DNA of 11,099 nt. It comes from JBQCHF01 sp051953655 (GTDB lineage: Bacteria > Actinomycetota > Actinomycetes > Motilibacterales > Motilibacteraceae). The stretch spans positions 1 through 11,099 of the forward strand of contig JBQCIO010000006.1 in NCBI GenBank assembly GCA_051953655.1. The letters are read 5' to 3'. Made by a program: the position numbers and the translations under genes. Below, in pieces: positions 1-7,549 of this stretch. Below the pieces are notes generated by a model. That model searched no databases, was not told the origin of the DNA, and saw nothing but the letters and a program-made list of their open reading frames with translations. Positions within the stretch are counted from its first letter, which is position 1. The number at the start of each line of letters is the position of its first letter.

Positions 1-994
1 AGACCGCGATGGCGTCGGCGTGCTCGCGCGAGCCGTTCCCGTACTGCTTGCGGGCGGCGCGCATGGCGAGGAGCGCGTCCTTCTCGGTCGCCGTGGCCTG
101 GGAGCGGGCCCTGTCGCGCATCCAGCGGGCGTGCCCCTCGATGAGCTGGGCGATGCGGTGCACCTGGGTCGGGTCGGAGACGGCGCGCAGGGTGGAGTCG
201 CGGACGATGCGGTTGCCGTCGGCGTCGAGCTGGTCGACCTCGTCGTGCCAGACCTCGACCCGACGCCCCTTGCGCGCCGTGGCGTGCTCCAGGGCGCCGC
301 GGTTTGGCAGCACCTTCGCGAGGACCCGGTCGATGTGCCGCTGCAGCTCCCTGGTGGTGCTGTTCGCGACCTGCGCAAGTACGAGGTCCAGCACCTCGGG
401 CAGCTGCTCCTCGGGGACGGCGCGGGTGGAGGTGCGCAGCACGTGCCACTGCTGGCGGGTCATCACCCCCGCGAGCATCAGCTCCCGCGCCCGGACGTAA
501 GGGCCGTCGAGCTGGCGGGCCTGCTCGGCGACCGCGTACATGCCGGCCGGGGACAGCCGCATCCCCAGCCGCAGCTCCTCCCGCCGGCACCGGGCGGCCA
601 TCTCGGTCGGGTCCTGCCACTCGGCCCACATCCGGTCCGCATGCTCCTGCGAGATCGGCTCCTCACCGAAGCCCTCCGGACCCGGGTCCTGGATGTGCGG
701 AGAGGCATCCCCCAGCGAGGCGTCCCGCTCGGCGCGCAGCGCGCCGGCCACCGCTCGCAGGTGACGCCCCTCGGCAGCAGCGACCCCGGCCTTGGTGGCG
801 GCGGTGAGCAGCACCCGGTCGTACATCCGAAGCGTGGCCGCGTCCAGCTCGTTGAGCAGGTCCGCCACCCCGCGCGCCAATGGGTTCTCGCCGGCGAACC
901 GCAGCTGCTGCGTCAGCCCCACGCACTCGGCCAAAGTGCCGGGCAGGACGTCGGAATCGACGTCCTGCTCCTGTGCCGCCTGGCCGTGAACCAT
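1..994 (-). CDS. DUF222/HNH-endonuclease-like protein, N-terminal part (runs off left edge)
   Basis: Translating the minus strand from the ATG at 994-992 gives 331 uninterrupted codons to the window edge, so the gene is partial and its C-terminus is missing. An in-frame TAG at 1006-1004 fixes this ATG as the first possible ATG start. The protein is hydrophilic and helical. It holds an LADLLNELD-like stretch (seen as VADLLNELDAATL near residue 62), a LRLGMRLSP segment near residue 145, and a 'VMTRQQWHVL...VPEEQLPEVLDLVLAQV' stretch near residues 177-208. This order resembles the DUF222 domain found upstream of an HNH nuclease domain in the abundant actinobacterial '13E12'-type proteins. The HNH motif itself would lie beyond position 1 and is not seen, so nuclease function is inferred. 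No Shine-Dalgarno sequence precedes the ATG. A few AT-ending codons (TTG, CTT, CCA, GTA) stand out against the metabolic genes. Assignment is by pattern memory and is moderate. Confidence 0.6.
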   Translation of the reverse strand, partial: MVHGQAAQEQDVDSDVLPGTLAECVGLTQQLRFAGENPLARGVADLLNELDAATLRMYDRVLLTAATKAGVAAAEGRHLRAVAGALRAERDASLGDASPHIQDPGPEGFGEEPISQEHADRMWAEWQDPTEMAARCRREELRLGMRLSPAGMYAVAEQARQLDGPYVRARELMLAGVMTRQQWHVLRTSTRAVPEEQLPEVLDLVLAQVANSTTRELQRHIDRVLAKVLPNRGALEHATARKGRRVEVWHDEVDQLDADGNRIVRDSTLRAVSDPTQVHRIAQLIEGHARWMRDRARSQATATEKDALLAMRAARKQYGNGSREHADAIAV

Positions 995-1006
995 GAGACG
1001 AGACTA
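995..1006 (-). promoter_or_regulatory. candidate -10 element and leaderless start for the DUF222-like gene
   Basis: On the minus strand TAGTCT (1006-1001) fits the actinobacterial TAnnnT -10 pattern and is followed by exactly six bases (CGTCTC) before the ATG at 994. Transcription would then begin at or next to the start codon. This agrees with the absence of a ribosome binding site. No good -35 hexamer is seen at the expected place (about 1024-1029), where an inverted repeat lies instead. This is inference from spacing only. Confidence 0.35.
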
Positions 1007-1022
1007 GGGATCGGGTCTGACA

Positions 1023-1047
1023 GTTCTCGTTCGCAAACAATGAGAAC
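1023..1047. promoter_or_regulatory. inverted repeat, candidate operator upstream of the DUF222-like gene
   Basis: GTTCTCGTT (1023-1031) and AATGAGAAC (1039-1047) are inverted copies with one mismatch in nine, separated by seven bases. The dyad lies about 30-55 bp upstream of the DUF222-like ATG. Its left arm covers the place where that gene's -35 would be, a position suited to a repressor. The arms read GTTC...GAAC, the opposite orientation to the actinobacterial SOS box (GAAC-N4-GTTC), so LexA is not suggested. The bound protein is unknown. Confidence 0.4.
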
Positions 1048-1103
1048 CAGGGTTCGCTCAGTCACAAGTTAGCAAAGAATCGAAGCCAGCAAAGAGAACA
1101 GCC

Positions 1104-1164
1104 TGCACCCGCTTGAATCTTGATGCACCCGCACGCTCAGCGAGGGTGCACCAGGCCTCAAGAT
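1104..1164. repeat. clustered direct and inverted repeats (TGCACCC units, interrupted stem-loop)
   Basis: TGCACCCGC occurs at 1104-1112 and again at 1124-1132, and its inverse GGGTGCA lies at 1144-1150, giving three copies at 20-bp steps. The inner arms 1124-1130/1144-1150 (7 bp, 13-base loop) are continued by an outer pair ATCTTGA (1117-1123) and TCAAGAT (1158-1164) after a 7-base one-sided bulge. That makes 14 paired bases in all. No T-run follows, so it is not a standard terminator. Its place between two divergent genes suggests a protein-binding or RNA-structural site, but no function is known. Confidence 0.4.
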
Positions 1165-1426
1165 CCGCAGAAACCGGCGGCAGGCCGCCCCGAAGCGACC
1201 CGCCGCAGGACCGTCCCCGTCAACAGCCGCCTTGGACCCGACCACAGGAGGACCGGCGACCAGCCGCCCCTCACCATTCCTGCTTGATCACGGACAGGGG
1301 GTCGGACAAGGGCTGCCCTCTGTTCCCAGCCCCTCCGGTCGTGCCACACTCCGCTCGCGGAGCGCAGCGCGCCTGTCGCACGGTGCTCCGTCCGAGCAGA
1401 GTCGGGCCGCGGCCGGCGGCCGGAGC

Positions 1427-1438
1427 AGGAGGAGTGCG

Positions 1439-1441
<3 letters not shown>
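1427..1441 (+). promoter_or_regulatory. Shine-Dalgarno that decides a TTG start
   Basis: AGGAGGAG at 1427-1434 sits just before TTG at 1439-1441. AGGAGG ends six bases before the start. The frame stays open upstream to 1232, but the upstream residues lack family resemblance and no comparable site precedes them. The GTG at 1434-1436 is out of frame. TTG at 1439 is therefore taken as the start. Confidence 0.75.
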
Positions 1442-2980
<1,539 letters not shown>

Positions 2981-2984
2981 CGCT

Positions 2985-3018
2985 CCGACCGCTCGTCGCC
3001 TCACCCGACCGCTCGTCG
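2985..3018. repeat. 14-bp direct repeat, 20-bp period
   Basis: CCGACCGCTCGTCG is present at 2985-2998 and 3005-3018, just after the synthetase stop. The second copy forms the 5' arm of the terminator hairpin. The first could pair with the same 3' arm (2985-2994 with 3021-3030, 10 bp) but with a longer loop. Confidence 0.7.
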
Positions 3019-3039
3019 TGGAGCGGTCGGGTGAGTGTT
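3000..3039 (+). terminator. strong hairpin terminator after the acyl-CoA synthetase
   Basis: A perfect 15-bp stem joins 3000-3014 (CTCACCCGACCGCTC) with 3021-3035 (GAGCGGTCGGGTGAG) across a six-base loop, 20 bases after the stop codon. The following bases TGTT give only a weak T-tract, as is common for actinobacterial intrinsic terminators. It separates the synthetase from the aceB-glc unit. Confidence 0.75.
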
Positions 3040-3064
3040 GCGGGCCCGACCGGCCTTCCCTACG

Positions 3065-3093
3065 TTGGCGCGCCGGGGGTTACCGGATAGCAG
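3065..3093 (+). promoter_or_regulatory. weak candidate promoter for aceB
   Basis: TTGGCG (3065-3070) and TAGCAG (3088-3093) are spaced by 17 bases. The first is a reasonable -35. The second matches only three of six -10 consensus positions. The predicted start near 3100 would fall within the dyad at 3097-3121. This is a tentative reading of a region that must hold the promoter, since a terminator precedes it. Confidence 0.3.
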
Positions 3094-3096
3094 AAC

Positions 3097-3121
3097 TGGC
3101 TTTCCGCATCGTGGAAGACCA
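3097..3121. promoter_or_regulatory. inverted repeat, candidate operator of the aceB-glc unit
   Basis: TGGCTTTCC (3097-3105) and GGAAGACCA (3113-3121) are inverted copies matching in seven of nine positions around a seven-base centre. The core is TTCC-N7-GGAA. The site ends 27 bases before the aceB ATG, where a repressor would block early transcription. TTCC/GGAA dyads are common for IclR-family regulators, which often control glyoxylate and malate synthase genes. That link is inference, and no regulator gene lies in the window. Confidence 0.45.
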
Positions 3122-3148
3122 GGGACGTCAAGGCTCGAGGAGGCTCGG

Positions 3149-4747
3149 ATGGCTGCAGGCTCTGGCGCGATCGGACAGGTGGAGGGCGTCGAGGTCCTCG
3201 GAGCGATCGGCGAGCGCTACGACGAGGTGCTCACGGCCGAGGCCCTCGGGCTCATCGCCGCGCTGCACCGCAGCCACGAGGCGCGCCGCCGCGAGCTGCT
3301 CGCGCTGCGCGAGGAGCGCTACGCCGAGCTCGCCGCCGGCGGCACCCTCGGCTTCCTGGACGAGACCAAGGACGTCCGGGAGGGGGACTGGCAGGTGGCC
3401 CCGCCGGCTCCCGGCCTGGTCGACCGCCGGGTGGAGATCACCGGTCCGACCGACCGCAAGATGACCATCAACGCCCTCAACTCCGGGGCGAAGGTGTGGC
3501 TGGCCGACTTCGAGGACGCCAACACCCCGCTCTGGGCGAACATGGTCGAGGGCCACATCAACCTCAAGGACGCCCTCGACCGGACGATCGACTTCACCTC
3601 GCCGGAGGGCAAGGAGTACAAGCTCGGCCAGGAGGTCGCGACCATCGTCGTGCGGCCCCGCGGCTGGCACCTGCCCGAGAAGCACCTGCTGGTCGACGGC
3701 GAGCCGGTGGCCGGGGCGCTCATGGACTTCGCGCTCTACTTCGCCAACTGCGCCCGCCGCCAGGTGGACGCCGGCCGCGGCCCCTACTTCTACCTGCCCA
3801 AGATGGAGAGCCACCTCGAGGCCCGGCTCTGGAACGACGTCTTCGTGCAGGCCCAGGAGCAGCTCGGCATCCCGCGCGGGACCATCCGCGCCACCTGCCT
3901 CATCGAGACCTACCCCGCGGCCTTCGAGATGGAGGAGATCCTCTACGAGCTGCGCGAGCACTCGGCGGGCCTCAACGCCGGCCGGTGGGACTACATCTTC
4001 AGCGCCATCAAGAAGTTCCGCACGCGCGGCAAGGACTTCCTGCTGCCCGACCGCGCTGCCGTGACCATGACGGTGCCGTTCATGCGCGCCTACACCGAGC
4101 TGCTGGTCACCACCTGCCACCGGCGCGGCGCCCACGCGATCGGCGGCATGGCCGCGTTCATCCCGAGCCGCAAGGACCCGGAGGTGAACGAGGTCGCCCT
4201 GGCCAAGGTGCGCGAGGACAAGACCCGCGAGGCCAACGACGGCTTCGACGGCTCCTGGGTCGCGCACCCGGACCTGGTGCCGGTCTGCCGCGAGGTGTTC
4301 GACGGCGTGCTGGGCGACAAGCCCAACCAGCTCGACCGGCGCCGCGAGCGGGTGGAGGTCACCGCCGAGCAGCTGCTCGACGTCGCCGCCACCCCCGGCC
4401 AGGTCACCGAGGCCGGGCTGCGCAACAACATCTCGGTGGGTGTGCAGTACCTCGCCTCGTGGCTGCGCGGTTCCGGCGCGGTGGGCATCTTCAACCTCAT
4501 GGAGGACGCCGCCACCGCCGAGATCAGCCGCTCCCAGGTGTGGCAGTGGCTGCACAACGACGTGCAGCTGGACAACGGCGAGACGGTGACCCGCGACCTG
4601 GTCGAGCGGATCATCGACGAGGAGATCGCCAAGCTGCCGGGCTCGCCGGAGGACTACGCGCAGGCGCGGGCCACCTTCATGGACGTGGCCGTGGCCGACG
4701 ACTTCGCCGAGTTCCTCACCCTGCCCGCCTACGAGCGGATGCCGTAG
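3149..4747 (+). CDS. aceB: malate synthase A
   Basis: The 532-residue protein condenses glyoxylate with acetyl-CoA to malate (glyoxylate shunt or glycolate assimilation, cytoplasm). The length matches the A form (about 530) rather than the G form (about 720). The family signature REHSAGLNAGRWDYIF is at 269-284. By family analogy, Mg2+ ligands are Glu253 (in IETYPAAFEM) and Asp281. The active-site arginine is in RPRGWHL (169-175). The catalytic Asp is likely Asp453 in MEDAATAEISR. All key residues are present. The ATG is preceded by GAGGAGG (3137-3143) with five bases between. The frame is open further upstream, but that stretch overlaps the putative promoter and operator. glcD follows after 67 bp with no terminator, so co-transcription is likely. 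Glyoxylate would come from GlcDEF, since no isocitrate lyase gene is in the window. Confidence 0.97.
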   Translation: MAAGSGAIGQVEGVEVLGAIGERYDEVLTAEALGLIAALHRSHEARRRELLALREERYAELAAGGTLGFLDETKDVREGDWQVAPPAPGLVDRRVEITGPTDRKMTINALNSGAKVWLADFEDANTPLWANMVEGHINLKDALDRTIDFTSPEGKEYKLGQEVATIVVRPRGWHLPEKHLLVDGEPVAGALMDFALYFANCARRQVDAGRGPYFYLPKMESHLEARLWNDVFVQAQEQLGIPRGTIRATCLIETYPAAFEMEEILYELREHSAGLNAGRWDYIFSAIKKFRTRGKDFLLPDRAAVTMTVPFMRAYTELLVTTCHRRGAHAIGGMAAFIPSRKDPEVNEVALAKVREDKTREANDGFDGSWVAHPDLVPVCREVFDGVLGDKPNQLDRRRERVEVTAEQLLDVAATPGQVTEAGLRNNISVGVQYLASWLRGSGAVGIFNLMEDAATAEISRSQVWQWLHNDVQLDNGETVTRDLVERIIDEEIAKLPGSPEDYAQARATFMDVAVADDFAEFLTLPAYERMP

Positions 4748-4770
4748 CGGGTCGGGACGTCAGACGGGAC

Positions 4771-4793
4771 GGCCGAGGCGGACCGCCGCGGCC
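4771..4793. repeat. imperfect 23-bp palindrome between aceB and glcD
   Basis: GGCC-ga-GGCGG-a-CCGCC-gc-GGCC is symmetric about position 4782, with two mismatched pairs. It fills part of the 67-bp gap and ends 11 bases before the glcD ribosome binding site. GGGACG also repeats around it (4754, 4766, 4794). It could be a binding site or an RNA fold that separates glcD translation from aceB, but GC-rich sequence forms such dyads easily. Confidence 0.3.
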
Positions 4794-4814
4794 GGGACGG
4801 GCAGGAGGAGACCG

Positions 4815-6272
4815 ATGGACGTCACGGGGCTGGCGGCGCGGCTGCGCAGCCGGATCGGCGCGGAGAAGGTCATCGACGACCACCAGCGGCTGCGCACCTA
4901 CGAGTGCGACGGGCTGGCGCACTACAAGGTGACTCCCGCCCTGGTCGTGCTCGCCGAGACCACCGGTGACGTCGCGGAGGTCGTCAAGGCCTGCGCCGAG
5001 GCGAAGGTCCCGTTCGTGGCGCGTGGCTCGGGCACGGGCCTGTCCGGCGGCGCCCTGCCGCACGCCGACGGCGTGCTGGTGGTCACCTCGAAGATGCGCG
5101 ACATCCTTGAGCTCGACCGGGACAACCAGCGCGCCGTCGTCCAGCCCGGCGTCATCAACCTGCAGGTCACCCGGGAGACGCTCCCGCTCGGCTACTACTA
5201 CGCGCCGGACCCGTCCAGCCAGCAGGTCTGCTCCATCGGCGGCAACGTGGCCGAGAACAGCGGCGGCGCGCACTGCCTCAAGTACGGCTTCACCACCAAC
5301 CACGTCACGGGCGTCGAGCTGGTGACGCCGGGCGGCGAGACGGTGCGGCTGGGCGGGAAGGCGCCGGACCCCACCGGCTACGACCTGCTCGGGGTGGTGG
5401 TGGGGTCCGAGGGCACGCTCGGGGTGTGCACCGAGGTGACGGTGAAGCTCACCCGCTCCCCGGAGACGGTGCGCACCCTGCTCGCCGCGTTCCCGAGCAC
5501 CGACGAGGCCGGTGCCGCCGTCTCGGCGATCATCGGCGCCGGCGTCGTCCCGGCCGCGATCGAGATGATGGACGCCCTGGCCATCGAGGCCGCCGAGGCT
5601 GCGGTCCACTGCAACTACCCCGGTGGGGCAGGGGCCGTGCTCATCGTCGAGCTCGACGGCCCGGCGGTGGAGGTGGAGCACCAGTTCGAGCAGGTCGAAC
5701 GGTTCTGCCGCGACAACGCCGCCTTCGAGATCCGGATCGCTGTCGACGACGTCGAGCGCGCCCTGTTCTGGAAGGGCCGCAAGTCCGCGTTCGCCGCGGT
5801 GGGGCGGATCAGCCCCGACTACATCGTCCAGGACGGCGTGATCCCGCGCACCGCGCTGCCGCAGGTCCTACGCCGCATCGGAGAGCTCTCCCGGGAGAGC
5901 GACGTCCGGGTGGCCAACGTCTTCCACGCCGGCGACGGCAACCTGCACCCGCTGGTGCTGTTCGACGACTCGGTGCCGGGCCAGGCCGAGCGCGCGGAGG
6001 AGGTCTCCGGGGCGATCCTCGACCTGTGCATCCAGCACGGCGGGTCGATCACCGGCGAGCACGGCGTCGGCGCCGACAAGGCCAAGTACATGCCGCGCAT
6101 GTTCAGCGACGAGGACCTGGACACCATGCAGCTCGTCCGCTGCGCCTTCGACCCGGACAACATCTCCAACCCTGGCAAGGTCTTCCCGACCCCGCGCCTG
6201 TGCGGGGAGGTGCCCGGCAGGCACAAGGGCGTGCACCCGCTGGCCGAGGCCGGCGTCGCGGAGGTGTTCTGA
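4815..6272 (+). CDS. glcD: glycolate oxidase FAD subunit GlcD
   Basis: This 485-residue FAD-linked oxidase of the VAO/PCMH-FAD type is the catalytic subunit that oxidises glycolate to glyoxylate and passes electrons on to GlcF. The FAD-binding loop VARGSGTGLSGG lies near residues 68-79. It is followed by PDPSSQQVCSIGGNVAENSG, the VVGSEGTLGV segment, and the C-terminal FHAGDGNLHP (His371) and GSITGEHGVG (His416) motifs typical of GlcD/D-lactate dehydrogenase flavoproteins. GGAGGAG at 4804-4810 precedes the ATG by four bases. The stop overlaps the glcE start. D-lactate dehydrogenases of the same fold are hard to tell apart by sequence alone. The adjoining glcE and glcF and the malate synthase make glycolate the best call. 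Confidence 0.93.
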   Translation: MDVTGLAARLRSRIGAEKVIDDHQRLRTYECDGLAHYKVTPALVVLAETTGDVAEVVKACAEAKVPFVARGSGTGLSGGALPHADGVLVVTSKMRDILELDRDNQRAVVQPGVINLQVTRETLPLGYYYAPDPSSQQVCSIGGNVAENSGGAHCLKYGFTTNHVTGVELVTPGGETVRLGGKAPDPTGYDLLGVVVGSEGTLGVCTEVTVKLTRSPETVRTLLAAFPSTDEAGAAVSAIIGAGVVPAAIEMMDALAIEAAEAAVHCNYPGGAGAVLIVELDGPAVEVEHQFEQVERFCRDNAAFEIRIAVDDVERALFWKGRKSAFAAVGRISPDYIVQDGVIPRTALPQVLRRIGELSRESDVRVANVFHAGDGNLHPLVLFDDSVPGQAERAEEVSGAILDLCIQHGGSITGEHGVGADKAKYMPRMFSDEDLDTMQLVRCAFDPDNISNPGKVFPTPRLCGEVPGRHKGVHPLAEAGVAEVF

Positions 6273-7549
6273 TGACGGCCGGCACCGCCAGCGAGACCGC
6301 GCTCCTGGACGCCCTCACCGCCGCGGCCAAGGGGGCTGCCCGGGCCGCGGGTCCCGACGACGTCGTGGACGGCGTGCCCGCCCGCTTCGTGGCCCGCCCG
6401 GACGGCACCGTCGGCACCGCCGCGGTGATGCGCGCGGCCGCGGAGCACGGGCTCACCGTCGTCGCGCGCGGCCACGGCACCAAGCTCGGCTGGGGCGCCC
6501 CGCCCGCGCCCCGCGTCGACCTGCTGCTCGAGACCGGCGGCATGGGCGACCTCATCGACCACGCGGCCGGCGACCTCGTCGTCCAGGTCCAGGCCGGCAT
6601 GGCCCTGGCCGACCTTCAGGCCGCGCTCGCCCCCGCCGGGCAGCGGCTGGCCATCGACCCGGTGGTGCCGGGCGAGGACGCCGGCAGCATCGGCGGCATC
6701 GTGGCCACCGCCGCGTCCGGGCCGCTGCGGCTCTCGCACGGCGCGGTGCGCGACCTGCTCATCGGCATCACCTTCGTGCGCGCGGACGGCGGGGTGGCCA
6801 AGGCCGGCGGCACGGTGGTCAAGAACGTGGCCGGCTACGACCTCGCCAAGGCCCTCGCCGGGTCGTGGGGCACCCTCGCGGTCGTCACCGAGGCCGTCTT
6901 CCGCCTGCACCCGCTGCCCGCGGCGCGCCGCGTGGCGTCGGTGCAGGTGGCCGACCCTGGCGAGGCGCACCGCCTGGTGCAGGCTCTCGCGCACTCGCAG
7001 CTGGTGCCGGCGGCGGTCGAGCTCGACCGTCCCGCCGAGGGCCCGTGCACGCTCGCGGTCGCCGCCGAGGGCATCGCCCCCGGTGTCGAGGGCCGCACCA
7101 GCGCACTGCTCGAGCTGCTCGGCGCATCCGCCGGTGCGGCCGACGAGCAGCCGGAGTGGTGGGGGCGGGCGCCGTGGGAAGCCGGAGGGGTGGCGCTTCG
7201 GCTCACCTCGGAGATCGCCGGGCTGCCGCACCTGCTGCGCGCGCTCGACGACCTCTCCGCACAGCACCACCTGCCCGTCTCCTACCGCGGGTCGGTGCTC
7301 GTCGGCACCGGGCACGCGGCCATCGCTCCCGGGGCGGACCCGGACACCGTCGCGGCCCTCGTGGCCGATCTCCGCCGGCGCTCCAGCGCGTGGGGCGGGG
7401 ACGTCGTCGTGCTCGACGCACCCGCGGCGGTCAAGCAGGCGCTCGACGTCTGGGGCCCGGTGCGCGGGCTGGAGCTCATGAATGCGGTGAAGGACCGATT
7501 CGACCCGGAGCACCGGCTGGCGCCGGGCCGCTTCGCCGGAGGCATCTGA
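6272..7549 (+). CDS. glcE: glycolate oxidase FAD-binding subunit GlcE
   Basis: This 425-residue protein has a PCMH-type FAD domain and is the second flavoprotein subunit of glycolate oxidase. Seen motifs are ARGHGTKLGWG around 65-75 (the GlcE form of the FAD loop, unlike the SGTGLSGG loop of GlcD), SIGGIVATAASGP from 139, the KNVAGYD stretch, and SWGTLAVVTEAVFRLHPLP from 198. The last 20 residues (ELMNAVKDRFDPEHRLAPGR) give the usual C-terminal pattern of the family. It is longer than the E. coli protein (about 350). The extra length is an Ala-rich region at roughly 230-350. The start shares a base with the glcD stop (TGATG), and GGAGGTG at 6260-6266 precedes it by five bases, so the two genes are translationally coupled. 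Confidence 0.92.
   Translation: MTAGTASETALLDALTAAAKGAARAAGPDDVVDGVPARFVARPDGTVGTAAVMRAAAEHGLTVVARGHGTKLGWGAPPAPRVDLLLETGGMGDLIDHAAGDLVVQVQAGMALADLQAALAPAGQRLAIDPVVPGEDAGSIGGIVATAASGPLRLSHGAVRDLLIGITFVRADGGVAKAGGTVVKNVAGYDLAKALAGSWGTLAVVTEAVFRLHPLPAARRVASVQVADPGEAHRLVQALAHSQLVPAAVELDRPAEGPCTLAVAAEGIAPGVEGRTSALLELLGASAGAADEQPEWWGRAPWEAGGVALRLTSEIAGLPHLLRALDDLSAQHHLPVSYRGSVLVGTGHAAIAPGADPDTVAALVADLRRRSSAWGGDVVVLDAPAAVKQALDVWGPVRGLELMNAVKDRFDPEHRLAPGRFAGGI

Larger units (their letters stand above)
995..1438. other. divergent intergenic region without a supported gene
   Basis: These 444 bases separate the minus-strand DUF222-like gene from the plus-strand acyl-CoA synthetase. The part from about 1015 to 1100 is clearly AT-richer than the rest, as expected of a promoter region. 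It holds the dyad at 1023-1047 and the repeat cluster at 1104-1164, listed separately. It also holds a perfect 6-bp palindrome CTCCGC-TC-GCGGAG at 1349-1362. Open frames cross the region, but none has a ribosome binding site or recognisable protein pattern, and I call no gene. The promoter of the synthetase must lie here, but no hexamer pair is convincing. Confidence 0.6.

Noticed and set aside
1023..1047. Reading the GTTC/GAAC dyad as an SOS (LexA) box.
   Set aside because: The actinobacterial SOS box is GAAC-N4-GTTC. Here the arms are in the opposite order and the centre is longer.
20..1072. A 350-codon plus-strand open frame across the left end.
   Set aside because: It lies opposite the DUF222-like minus-strand gene, which has the more natural composition and a family-like pattern. 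The plus frame is rich in Pro, Arg and His with no ribosome binding site.
1349..1362. Perfect CTCCGC-TC-GCGGAG palindrome upstream of the synthetase.
   Set aside because: The arms are six bases of pure GC-biased sequence with a two-base centre. Such palindromes are expected by chance at this GC content, so it is only mentioned in the intergenic entry.
1232..1438. N-terminal extension of the acyl-CoA synthetase to an upstream ATG.
   Set aside because: The extra 69 residues are low-complexity Pro/Ser/Arg with no family similarity. AGGAGGAG directly before the TTG at 1439 gives a normal-length protein.
3035..3148. N-terminal extension of malate synthase into the upstream open frame.
   Set aside because: The region holds the likely promoter and dyad, and the ATG at 3149 has GAGGAGG five bases before it and gives the usual A-form length.
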